Assembly: GCA_963971285.1 (NCBI GenBank)
Contig: OZ020256.1
Location: forward strand, 3,412,501-3,476,500
Origin: Astropecten irregularis
Lineage: Eukaryota > Echinodermata > Asteroidea > Paxillosida > Astropectinidae
Length of the DNA: 64,000 bases
Direction of reading: 5' to 3'
In this document: piece after piece, positions 49,201-58,500 of the stretch
Position numbering within the stretch: position 1 is the stretch's first letter
Layout: each line of letters begins with the position of its first letter
The notes under the pieces: model-generated
Database searches by the model: none
Told to the model about the DNA's origin: nothing
What the model saw: the letters and a program-made list of their open reading frames with translations, nothing else
Program-made: the position numbers and the translations under genes

Positions 49201-51693
49201 GATATGTATTTCTCGTAGCCAGTCTTCAGAGCAATCTTGGTGTCTGATAGTCGGATGGCAGTCAACTGCTCCTGTGGGGCTGGTCCCTCTTGAGCTGAAA
49301 GTATGTTTTCGCATACATGTGGTGAATATCATTAAAGGTATTTGTCATACTTTGGTTTTTGTCAAAGAAATGCAGATTCATGGGTACAAATATCAAGAAA
49401 GATACAGTTACAGTCATTTGTGAAATTCCAAGTCCCATACAGTGCCCACTTTTTGAGAAAACAGTGAAAAAAATGCTCACAGTACTTTCAAATCTATTCA
49501 CATGCCAGGGTTTTGATTTCTGAGATCAAAACTGTTTCTGGACTTTTCTGGATAAATACAGCATTTTAGGCAGAAACAAATTTAACGGTACGTTTCTACC
49601 ATCACCATCTTTACACTCTGTAAGTTATAAGTAAATCTGTGAAGATTTCTGTTTCGGGCATACAACCAAATTGTGGTAGTAAACATCACTCAGCTTCACC
49701 TTGTTAGCTAGGAAACTAGTTTGTCAACCCCAGGAGCTCGAATTAAGGCCTATTCCCACTTGACCAATCTCGGGGGTGGCTCAAGGCGACGCAGGGGTTA
49801 AAATAAGGCACGATTCCCACTTGAAATGTTCACCCCTCCCTCACCCCTGAGCCACCCCCGAGATTGCCTTTTCTCCGGGGTTAGTTCAACCCTGCTCAGG
49901 ACCAGGGTTGAAATTTTCACCCCGGGGCGGCTCCGGGGTGAGTTTGCCCTGGGTATGAGCGCCCTATTCGGAAAAAGGCCTTTAGAATCAACTGTCCACC
50001 CTCAAACCATGTGATATTTGTATATTTCACAATTTATTTATACTTACCGTTTCTATGCGGTGCTCCTAGGGTAAACAGGCCACTATCCTGAGCAAAGATG
50101 AAGGAACTAGGTGCCATCTCTATAACAATGTCACCTGATATCTCATCAAAGTTCCTGACAGCCCACCATCCACCTTGCAAGAAACAAAAATACATCCATG
50201 ACACGAGGCTCAATGATAATGGATTTACATTTTAATTCTGGGACCAATTTCAAAGAGCTGCAAAGCATTACATACACAGATACTTGGCACCCCGTGCTCA
50301 AACCCAATGGGACTGAACTGAAGAATTCTAAGGGCCTGTTTGTTTAACGCACAGGATCCCAGATCTGCGGATCCACGTCCTATGCAGGGTGCGCTAAAAT
50401 GGGATCATCCGGATCAGCAAAAGCACTGATCTTGTGCGTTAAACAATCAGGCCCCAAGTGTTTTCTAAAGTAGACTGATAACAGCTTTCCGGTTTTCACA
50501 GGTTGAACTGTGAAACGAAAACGAAAACGAAAACTGTCAAAATGTATGTGGTAAGTCACATTAACCCTAACCCTCTACACTTAGTCACTTACAATACAAG
50601 ACAAGTGCTCCTTACCACACAATACCAGTTTACCACAGTCTCGGTTCGGTTTGCAGAAACACTATGTAAGAATCGTTCGTACTTTTGCAATTCTATTTCG
50701 TTCGCACTTCTAGTAAGGTCTCAACGTTTCGACTAGCCTGCTCTAGTCCTCATCAGGAGACCTGAACACGTTACAACATGGTTAATTTCTTCATATATTA
50801 CTTCATATCAATGTTTACGCTGACCACTTGGAGGTTATTTCATGAAATCTCACCATGTGCTTCAGCATCTGGCATTCGTTCATCTTGCTCCTCTTCTCGT
50901 TTTCGTTTCTTCTTGTGTTTCTTACTGTGTGCAAATGAATACAAACATTGAAACAAGTTAATCTTGACAAAGTGAATCCATGATTGAAATCTGTAATTTT
51001 ACCGGCAAAATCTATAAAAAAATTCATGCGGCGATTGTGAAGTTCGGGACTGTGTTTTTACCACATGTCTGAAAGACTGTGAATACGTTCCATTGTGAAT
51101 GCTGACAGCTGTGCATATGATCAAAACACAGGAGGTTCCCAAACTTTACAATCGCCGATCATGCCGAGCTGTCTCAGTGGTCGAACTGTCTCAAGTCGAG
51201 TCTCTGACGGTCGACTTTTCTTACACTACTCAATAGACACTAGGCCTGCTTACTGCATCTGTACACTTCAAAGTTCATGCCTGTAGTGAGTAGTGTTGCA
51301 AGGGAAAGGCCCTACCAATTACTGCGCTTATCATCAGTATACCTGTTGTCAAGGTAGGCCCTATCAAGTTTTCGAGGGTTGACCTCCTATACGTCATTGG
51401 TAGCGACTCGCATGCCTGTATCACACAATCGGTTGATTTGTTTTGTGAACGGTACGTGCATCACAAGCCAAAACTACAATGTCACCAGTTTAGGCCTAGG
51501 CCTACTTCTGTATCATGTAAATCAAATGTCACTTTTTGTCTTGCTTAGGTTGCTTTGGAATATTATTAAAATCAAAAATGCTACACCCTCGAAAACTGGT
51601 ATCTTACATCATAAATAATACCTACCTCTTATGACCACTACTAGTGCCTTTCAGGTTCAGCTTTCCTCCTTTCACAGAAGCGTATTCAGTCAT
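46236..51693 (-). CDS. FRG1: FRG1 (FSHD region gene 1) protein, complete
   Basis: FRG1 is a conserved nuclear and nucleolar actin-bundling protein associated with spliceosomal complexes and RNA processing. Eight coding exons join in frame to 260 residues plus stop: 51626-51693, 50854-50924, 50048-50173, 49122-49294, 48298-48402, 47638-47729, 46839-46949, 46236-46272. Human FRG1 has 258 residues. Visible marks are the N-terminal [12 protein letters not shown], a basic nuclear-localisation run KKHKKKRKR (24-32), a fascin-like beta-trefoil from about residue 48 to 180 containing [16 protein letters not shown] (129-144), a basic run KKKK (190-193), and a C-terminus ending KADRYCK. An in-frame TGA at 51727-51729 lies 12 codons before the ATG and supports the start. 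All eight pieces are collinear with the family and no key segment is missing, so this looks like a functional single-copy gene. The -3 base is T, so the Kozak context is weak. Confidence 0.97.
46351..46675 (+). mobile_element. TTAA MITE, subfamily Y, in FRG1 intron 7
   Basis: CTTAAAGGTAACATCATACT at the left. The right end is truncated after GTAAATCTGTGAAGAT. It sits between FRG1 exons 7 and 8. Confidence 0.82.
46839..46949 (-). CDS. FRG1: FRG1 coding exon 7
   Basis: Acceptor TTTTTTTCTGCAG|GAAAAAG and donor CTGGACAG|GTAATT give 111 nt, residues 212-248 and two bases of codon 249. [11 protein letters not shown] and HETLLDR are invariant landmarks of the family C-terminus. Confidence 0.97.
47345..47530 (+). 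repeat. SINE family B, copy 2
   Basis: GGTTTCATGGCTTCTGACTT leader, then GGATAGCTCAGGTGGTAGAG (A box) and GGTTCAAATCTC (B box). It lies in FRG1 intron 6, opposite to the gene. Confidence 0.75.
47638..47729 (-). CDS. FRG1: FRG1 coding exon 6
   Basis: Acceptor TTGTCGTAG|ATCCG and donor AGCTATGT|GTGAGT give 92 nt, residues 182-211 plus two bases of codon 212. IRSCAP, a KKKK run and CEISYV match the vertebrate IRSCA...KKK...CEINYV order. Confidence 0.95.
47815..48185 (-). mobile_element. TTAA MITE, subfamily Y, in FRG1 intron 5
   Basis: GTTAAAGGTAGTATCATACT at the left and CCAAAGTATGATATTACCTC at the right. It is reversed relative to the other two FRG1 intron copies. Confidence 0.85.
48298..48402 (-). 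CDS. FRG1: FRG1 coding exon 5
   Basis: Acceptor TTTGTAG|GGTAAA and donor ATCAAG|GTGAGTC give 105 nt, exactly 35 codons (147-181). It encodes [16 protein letters not shown] and TAGPAEIIK, the last strand repeats of the beta-trefoil. Confidence 0.96.
49122..49294 (-). CDS. FRG1: FRG1 coding exon 4
   Basis: Acceptor ACTTTCAG|CTCAAG and donor CAAGAG|GTAAAT give 173 nt, residues 89-146, ending on a codon boundary. It carries the most conserved family signature, [10 protein letters not shown] followed by [16 protein letters not shown]. Confidence 0.98.
49332..49682 (+). mobile_element. TTAA MITE, subfamily Y, in FRG1 intron 3
   Basis: ATTAAAGGTATTTGTCATAC to CCAAATTGTGGTAGTAAA, interior GAGAAAACAGTGAAAAAAAT and GATCAAAACTGTTTCTGGAC. 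Confidence 0.82.
49738..49962. repeat. GC-rich inverted repeat in FRG1 intron 3
   Basis: AATCTCGGGGGTGGCTCA (49766-49783) faces TGAGCCACCCCCGAGATT (49848-49865), an exact inverted pair, with CGATTCCCACTTGA duplicated nearby. A further GGGGCGGCTCCGGGGTGA palindrome follows. It could form a strong hairpin in the pre-mRNA. Likely a MITE. Confidence 0.7.
50048..50173 (-). CDS. FRG1: FRG1 coding exon 3
   Basis: Acceptor TTTCTTGCAAG|GTGG and donor AAACG|GTAAGTA give 126 nt, residues 47-88. The segment [16 protein letters not shown] followed by FTLGAP starts the beta-trefoil fold. Vertebrate FRG1 has WWTVTNFGEISGTI and FTLGAP at the same spacing. Confidence 0.97.
50238..50270. mobile_element. MITE GGCCAATTTCAT family, end fragment
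   Basis: GGGACCAATTTCAAAGAGCT only, in FRG1 intron 2; the rest is missing. Confidence 0.5.
50332..50455. mobile_element. MITE with GGGCCTGTTTGTTT ends, copy 1
   Basis: GGGCCTGTTTGTTTAACGCA to GTTAAACAATCAGGCCCC, interior GATCTGCGGATCCACGTCCT; in FRG1 intron 2. hAT-like in size and ends, but the superfamily is not proven. Confidence 0.78.
50641..50761. mobile_element. Fold-back family CGGAAACACCATGTAA, copy 3
   Basis: GGTTTGCAGAAACACTATGT, TCGTTCGCACTTCTAGTAAG, CTCTAGTCCTCATCAGGAGA; in FRG1 intron 2. Confidence 0.78.
50854..50924 (-). CDS. FRG1: FRG1 coding exon 2
   Basis: Acceptor TTTGCACACAG|TAAG and donor CACATG|GTGAGA give 71 nt, residues 23-46 and the first base of codon 47. It encodes the lysine/arginine nuclear-localisation run KKHKKKRKR and an acidic stretch EEEQDE, the same order as in vertebrate FRG1. 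Confidence 0.93.
51626..51693 (-). CDS. FRG1: FRG1 coding exon 1
   Basis: ATG at 51693; the donor is CATAAGAG|GTAGGT. It encodes residues 1-22 plus two bases of codon 23. The opening [16 protein letters not shown] matches the conserved FRG1 N-terminus (MAEYSYVKSTKLVLKG in human). Confidence 0.96.
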
Positions 51694-52030
51694 TACAGCA
51701 ACGTTATTAATCGTTAGATTTATGGATCAGACGATAATTATGTAACAAGACAACAACAACACTCAACAACAGCTGCAGTAAGATGTGAAGTTGCCGCTCG
51801 ATGACCCTTGAACCTTGCAATCACGTGATCAACGAGACTTGTCAAATCGTTATATCCTTCAGTGCACACTGCACGCCCACCACTCGTTGATCTCGCGGGA
51901 TTTGTTATGCGCTGCGTAACTAACTCGGCCTCAGGCATAACCAACTCGGCCTCACCGATTGGCGGAGTTGGGGATGTTGTGTTTGTGTAGCGCCCTCTAG
52001 AAAGTTATCATCGCGCACGCCGAACTGGAA
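51694..52030 (-). promoter_or_regulatory. Probable FRG1 upstream/promoter region
   Basis: The region directly upstream of the FRG1 start contains a palindromic E-box, TCACGTGA (51821-51828), CAACAACAACA runs, and two GGCCTCA-rich blocks near 51928-51955. No TATA box is obvious. The promoter call is positional. Confidence 0.35.
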
Positions 52031-52423
52031 AAAGCCTGAAATTGTTTTCAGTGCTGGAGAACAATATGCAACTTATTCGTACCGGATGGGTCAATTTACA
52101 ATTGCACTAAATTGCATTGTCATGATATGAAATGATAACGAGTGCACTGTGTTTATCAGTCTAATCATTGTACACAAGGCAAAAGCAAGGCAATTATCCT
52201 ATGGTTACCTAAAAAGTATAATACACACTGGCATAAGAACAGCTTAAAAGACGTCACATTCATTAGCCAATCAGGTAAGGGAAAGTTAAAAATGTATAAT
52301 ACCACAAACTATATGGCCAATCACGTTTATTCCAATTTCCAGGATCTTCCAACGCCAGCAGGATTGTATTAAATGTTTCTGGATTCCGTCGCGATATTGG
52401 ATTCGATTCATCCAGTCGACCCC

Positions 52424-52522
52424 AGCTATCTCGGTGGCCTAGCGGTATGGCATCTGCACTAGTAAGCACGAGGTCGTGGGTTCGAATCCCAGCTGTGCCG
52501 GCATTTGATTTTTTTTTTTTTT
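52424..52522 (+). repeat. tRNA-Thr-like SINE core, unit 1
   Basis: A box TGGCCTAGCGG and B box GGTTCGAATCC with CACTAGTAAGC between them resemble the anticodon arm and T arm of tRNA-Thr(AGT). A run of 14 T (pol III terminator-like) follows. The acceptor stem does not pair, so this is a tRNA-derived repeat and not a working tRNA. Confidence 0.7.
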
Positions 52523-53181
52523 GCACCTGCAGTCACAAGCACTGAGTGCGCGGTGCTCGTCCACATCGGTGGGGGGCAAACCTAATTTGAATATGATCTT
52601 GATATTATCTACAATTCCTGAATTTAGATACCTTATTTTGGTTAAAAAAAATTAATTCAAGCATGTGAAAACTAAGTTTAGTTCTCAATTTTACAATGCA
52701 ATGCACGTACATCGTTTGAGGTAAAACTTGGGGGGAAAAGCCTGAAATTGTTTTCAGTGCTGGAGAACAATATGCAACTTATTCGTACTGGATGGGTCAA
52801 TTTTCAATTGAACTAAATTGCATTGTCATGAAATAATAATGTCTCACACTACAACGTGCACTGTTTTTATCAGTCTAATCATATATAGCTTCGCTCTGTT
52901 GAGCTGCCAAAATCATTTCAATGTACACAAGGCAAAAGCAAGGCAATTATCCTGTCCTGTGTTTACCTAAAAAGTACAATACACACTGGCATAAGAAAAG
53001 CTTAAAACGACGTCACATTCATTAGCCAATCAGAGTAGGGAAAGTTAAAAATGTATTATACCACAAACTATATGGCCAATCACGTTTATTCCAATTTCCA
53101 GGCTCTTCCAACGCCAGCAGGGTTGTATTAAATGTTTCTGAATTCCGTCGCGATATTGGATTCGATTCATTCAGTGTACCC

Positions 53182-53279
53182 CAGCTATCTCGGTGGCCTA
53201 GCGGTATGGCATCTGCACTAATAATCACGAGGTCGTGGGTTCGATTCCCACCTTGCCGGCATTTGATTTTTTTTTTTTT
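53182..53279 (+). repeat. tRNA-Thr-like SINE core, unit 2
   Basis: This is the same core as unit 1 with intact A box, B box GGTTCGATTCC and poly-T. The anticodon-loop region is changed to CACTAATAATC. Confidence 0.7.
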
Positions 53280-53935
53280 GCACGTGCAGTCACAACCACT
53301 GAGTGTGCGGTGCTCGTCCACATCGGTGGGGGGCAAACCTAATTTGAATATGATCTTGATATTATCTACAATTCCTGAATTTAGATACCTTATTTTGGTT
53401 AAAAAAAATTAATTCAAGCATGTGAAAACTAAGTTTAGTTCTCAATTTTACAATGCAATACACGTACATCGTTTGAGGTAAAACTTGGGGGGAAAAGCCT
53501 GAAATTGTTTCCAGTGCTGGAGAACAATAAGCAACTTATTCGTACCGGATGGGTCAATTTTCAATTGCACTAAATTGCATTGTCATGGAATAATAATGTC
53601 GCATACTACAAGTTGCACCGTGTTTATCAGTCTAATCATTAGCTTCGCTCTGTTGAGCTGCCAAAATCATTTCAATGTACACAAGGCAAAAGCAAGGCAA
53701 TTATCCTGTGGTTACCTAAAAAGTATAATACACACTGGCATAAGAACAGCTTATAAAACAACGTCACATTCATAAGCCAATCAGAGTAGCGAAAGTTAAA
53801 AATGTATTATACCACAAAAAATTTGGCCAATCACGTTAAATTCCAATTTCCAGGATCTTCCAACGCCAGCAGGGTGGTATTAAATGTTTCTGAATTCCGT
53901 CGCGATATTGGATTCGATTCATCCAGTCCACCCCA

Positions 53936-54028
53936 GCTATCTCGGTGGCCTAGCGGTATGGCATCTGCACTAGTAAGCACGAGGTCGTGGGTTCGAATAC
54001 AACCTTGCCGGCAGTTGATTTTTTTTTC
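53936..54028 (+). repeat. tRNA-Thr-like SINE core, unit 3
   Basis: Same core with a damaged B box (GGTTCGAATAC) and shorter poly-T. It is followed by a unit-specific inverted repeat, GGAGGTAGGAA...TTCCTACCTCC, at 54050-54077. Confidence 0.65.
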
Positions 54029-54289
54029 ACGTGCACTCACAACCACCATGGAGGTAGGAACTTTTCCTACCTCCATGCAACCACTGAGTGTGTGGTGCTC
54101 TTCCACATCGGTGGGGGGGGGGCAAACCTAATTTGAATAATTATGATCTTGATATTATATACAATTCCTGAATTTAGATACCTTATTTTGGTTAAAAACA
54201 TTTTTTTTTTTCAAATTTAGATTTGTTTTAAATTTAGACGAGTTGGTCGGCGTACGAGTTGGTCGGCGTACGAGCTGACCGAACCATCC

Positions 54290-54480
54290 TCGGACAGATC
54301 AATATGGCAGCGCCCTTGGTACATGCAGAGGAACGAACTAACGTAGATATGGAACAATTTTGACGTTTGTTACTAAGTATTAATCGACAGAATTTAACAT
54401 TGTGTTGGTACATGTATCGCTCGTGTTTTCACAGCCAGTCGTCAATTGAAATGCGGTTCGTGGGAGATGGTTATGGTAAG
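54290..54480 (+). promoter_or_regulatory. Probable PDZD8 promoter and 5' non-coding exon
   Basis: Upstream of PDZD8 and just after the tandem array is a CpG-bearing stretch with ATATGGCAGCGCCC (YY1-like). It is followed by a possible non-coding exon ending in a donor, GGTTATG|GTAAGG, near 54474. This would splice to the acceptor at 55230-55231. Two direct 19-bp copies of a GAGTTGGTCGGCGTAC motif lie at 54239-54275. The assignment is inferred from position and splice signals only. Confidence 0.35.
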
Positions 54481-54724
54481 GGAATTAGCAAGTTTATGCT
54501 AACGTTAGTGTTTGACGCATGACGTGTGTGTCGGTACGTCGTGCAGGCAAAGTTTGTTGAACTTTGTGGTAACAGCCATCATCATGCATGTCATGTTTAC
54601 TTGTGTACAAGGGAGGGAAAGAATTCCACTGACGGCCATGACGGAAACAGGGTTATTTCCTCCGAGAGTTAACTTATTTGATGCAAGTCATAATGAACTT
54701 CAATCTTAGGTGGGTAAACTGGTG

Positions 54725-54890
54725 TAGCTTATCTAAAAAGTGAGATTTTCAGGGTTTTTTGACCTACAAATACACTTCGAACATGTCGAATGCAGCGGTA
54801 GCCATTTTTATCAAAACGCCCTCTGTTGGTCCCATAGCCTAGGTTTGTGCACAAGTGATGGCCGTCAGTGGAATTCTTTCCCAAGGGAGG
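54725..54890 (+). repeat. Dispersed repeat, copy 2
   Basis: AAAAGTGAGATTTTCAGGGT, TTTTGACCTACAA, TCGAATGCAGCGG, CAAAACGCCCTCTGTTGG, GGTTTGTGCACA, GATGGCCGTCAGTGGAA. Lies just upstream of PDZD8 coding exon 1. Confidence 0.75.
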
Positions 54891-55372
54891 ATAATACATG
54901 TATAAACATGTTATGAGCATATCCCTATTGGCAAGATGTTATTTCAATATAACACTAACAGTAACAGGCCTTCTTAGCACTTGTACCTTGCTATATCTTA
55001 ATTGATATTTTCTAATTCTCGAAAATAAATTGTGGGGAAAATATGGAAAATTCTCAGGAAAACCAATTTACCAAGTCAGTGAATACTAACGTTAGGGCTA
55101 GGCCTACTATAATTTCTGTACATCACTAGGGGGTACCGTAGTGTGCTTTAGTCCACATGTATTATACACTATGCATTAATTTGTTAGGGCTTATCATAAT
55201 ACAGTCTTTTGAATGTTTCTTTATATTACAGATTGTCCAGAGTATTCAGTTCCATGTAACCAGTCCATGTGACCATGCTGCATCAAATCTGACAGCACTT
55301 GATCTCCAAACTACACACACCATGTTACTTGCTGTTTAACATTAACCTGAGCTACACTACCAGCCAGACACC

Positions 55373-55519
55373 ATGTTCTTTGTGGTGTTTGTAGCTATGC
55401 TCTTTGGAGCATTCTGCATGCTGTGTATGCAGATGTTTCTGGTGTTCTTATACTACAAGAACCAACAGGTCCAGCCCATTCCCCAACGAGCTCAGTATGA
55501 AAAGGCTAAAATACCCGAG
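55373..55519 (+). CDS. PDZD8: PDZD8 coding exon 1
   Basis: ATG in ACACCATGT context; the donor is CCCGAG|GTAAGC. Its 49 codons encode a signal-anchor-like hydrophobic helix (residues 1-28) followed by a short polar linker rich in Gln. A good acceptor at 55230-55231 (TTTATATTACAG) suggests the transcribed exon starts at 55232, so the first 141 nt would be 5' UTR and at least one non-coding exon lies upstream. Confidence 0.88.
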
Positions 55520-58500
55520 GTAAGCTGTTCAGAACTGTGGGTTTGTTCAGAACAATTCATAGCATTTTGTTTTTTGTATTAAGGTGTGATTAGGGCTAAG
55601 CCATCACGGAATTGTTTTGTTCCGACTGAGTTTTTTTTGGTCGGGATCCGATGTTCCGATAAATTAATTCGCGAACTATGACCTACTTTGATGACCCCCA
55701 AAAATAAAGAAAAACATTTTTTTTTAATTTGACATCGAACACTTGCGAAAACACGGTTGGAGTACCGAGAGTTACACCGATGTATGCATTATGATTTAGT
55801 TACGAGATCCCTGTAAAATATTCCTTTCGAAGTACCAAAAATCAAGTTTTCCAGATCAGCTTAATCTATCTTGAATTTCAATCAGTCATTTTGTCCTATT
55901 GGCTAAGTAGAAACATTGTGAAATCCTTCCGAAATCCTTCCGAAATCAACGTTCACATTGTGAGTAAGACGTAAACAATCATCGCGCACGCCATTGAATT
56001 TCCCATGCCTGGTACTGGTACTCTGCTGAAGGTGTTGTCGGTGAAAAAGTCACGGAGCCTCGTTTTAAAAATGTTTAGATTTGAAGCGTCTAAGATATGA
56101 TGGGGCAGGTCGTTCTAGTGTTGGACAGTCCATGGTAAAAAGCTATTGCAATAGGTGGTTGTATTGGTTCTTGGTCTCTGGAAAGATGAAGGACATGTAC
56201 GCATGAGTTGGCAGATCGGTCTAGTTAAATAGGGGGTCCAGTCGACGTCAGCAGAATGATTGACCCTATAAAAGTTGTCACTTTCTTCTTCATCCCACAG
56301 GACTTTGACATTTCCTCTATAATGCACAAGGCTGAATCCTGCAATGCTCTCAACGTCTTGATATCATTCCTCTTCTTGGAACTCAAGGATGCCGCCTTCG
56401 TTCGCAGATGGGTGGTCAGAAAGATGAACGTGGAGTTTGACGAGCTCCTCACCGCTAAAACAGCAGGCAAAGTCCTGGAACAGATTAGCGTGAGTATGAA
56501 AAACTGACATCCTGTCTAAAAGAGATTTGATTTATCACGATCATCACTTGTAATTATTAAAAGGCACTATCATACTTTGGTAGCATACCCAAATGCGAAA
56601 TCTTCACATATTTTCCTATAACTTACAGGGTATAAAGATGGTGATGGTAGAAAAACACCATTAAATGTTTTCTGCCTGAAATGCTGTTTTTATTCTGAAT
56701 AAAAAAAGTAATTTAACCAATTGACCAAATATACCGTGAGCGTTTTTCACTATTTTCTCAAACAGTGGGCACCGTATGGTACTGGAAATTTCACAGATAA
56801 CTGGTACTGGAGCTTTCTTGATATTTTTGCCAATGAATCAGCATTTCTGTGACAAAAACCAAAGTATGATTTTACCTTTAACCTCTTCCGCCCAGGAAGC
56901 ATCTACATGTATAGGAGTTTGCCTCATGGCATGAGAATTTGTATGATTGCTTTGTTATTGCCATTGAAATACATTGAGGTTTAGTGAAACTTTATTGTCA
57001 CCCAAAATTTCTCTCATTGTGTTACTATTTGCCCTTGACACGCTTGATTTGCGTTTTGGAGCAGACCGCGCTCTGTGAGTCGGGTAACACAGATGCGTTG
57101 ACATTGATCACGTCCCGCAGGAATTTGGGCTATTGTCCGGCGGAACTCAACCATTGTCTGCCCGCATTGTTTAGGTTGACCTCCCTACACGCATGGCTAG
57201 GCCAGATGGACTCTGGTTTTTTACTGAGTGTCTAATAAATAGGCCGATAAAATATTTTGAAAAATAAAACCCAGGTTGAAGGGGTTAATATAAATCGAAA
57301 TGATTACGAATTGCACAATGGGACAAAATACTAATATGTGAATTACGTGAGATATGGTCAAAATAGCCTCTACTACTGTATATCAGCATTGCAACGTCTA
57401 CGTGTACATGTACGGTATACATGTACATGAATAGAGTCAAATAGAGCAATACTCAATTTCATAAGCATAAACCCTGAGACAGCAGGCTGCTATTGTGTAG
57501 AAACTCCTAGCAATAATAATTACAATGTCATCAATAAGAGATCTATGCAAATGATGTAGTGGTGCTACGCGATAGATACAGTTTAAGCTTTTAACTGCAG
57601 ACCATACCCATACCCACATGACACCACTGTCAGAGACTAGAATGGACTTCACCAGTCATGCCAGTTCACAATAGACCAAGTATATTTGCTTCCTACAGAT
57701 GTACGTACATGTAGCTTGGATAATTTCAAAATGTTTGATATGTACTTAAAGTCATTGTACATAGTCTGATGTGAATGATGAACTGTTTGTGACTTTGTGA
57801 GACCCATACATTTTGAATACATGTAGGTGTAATTGATGAGCGCTTGACGCATACAAGTCTAAACGTTTAAACTACTACTATCAAAAATCTACTAGGAAGG
57901 TCCGTTTTTCTTTCTAAATTTCAGTTTGATTATTCAGCTCAGTTATTCAGTTCAGCATATTCCTAAAGGAATATTGACATGTTTCTTGATGACATTTACA
58001 TTTTAACAGGCAAAGAGCAATACAAGCAACATTTTTGAAAACTGTTTTTGAAAAGTTTTCTTTAGTGAATGAATGAGCGCTCCTTCCACACTAACTGCAA
58101 CTTCTTCCACTTAATTGCAATTTTGCTGCACCAGCAAAAATAATACAGCACTTCAGAGAGCCATAGTGTATATGCCAAAGGTTACTCTTTATGCTATCAT
58201 TCAACCATACTTTTAGTACCATTTGTTTGAAAAGCCACGAGTTAAAGTAACAGTTATTGGGTTAATCAATTATTTGGTTCACGTACATTGTAAGCCCTAG
58301 TACTAGTGTAAATGCATTTTACTCCAGGGGAACTTTGGTTTATGATTTAGTATTTTGCTCACTGAATGTTAGCATTACTAAGAAAATACACATGTATACA
58401 CAGTACAGTGTGTGTACATTCTATGGCAGCCATGTACTTCATTTTCATACATTAAGAAAATTGTCACATATTTTACATAATTGTACATATACCGGTATTC

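Larger units (their letters stand above)
52035..54197. repeat. Tandem triplication of a 0.7-kb unit with tRNA-like cores
   Basis: Three head-to-tail units start at the same words, CCTGAAATTGTTT: 52035, 52741 and 53498 (periods 706 and 757; the third ends near 54197). Units 2 and 3 carry about 50 extra bases (TTCGCTCTGTTGAGCTGCC...) absent from unit 1. Each unit has CCAAT-type words, a tRNA-like core, a poly-T run, and a common 3' part ending TTATTTTGGTTAAAAA. The array occupies most of the space between FRG1 and PDZD8. Confidence 0.92.

Noticed and set aside
46239..51693. FRG1 as a retro-copied pseudogene
   Set aside because: All introns are present with good splice sites and the frame is intact from start to stop.
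52424..54028. Three tRNA-like sequences as real tRNA-Thr genes
   Set aside because: Acceptor stems do not pair and the anticodon stems are poor; they are repeated SINE-type cores within a larger unit.
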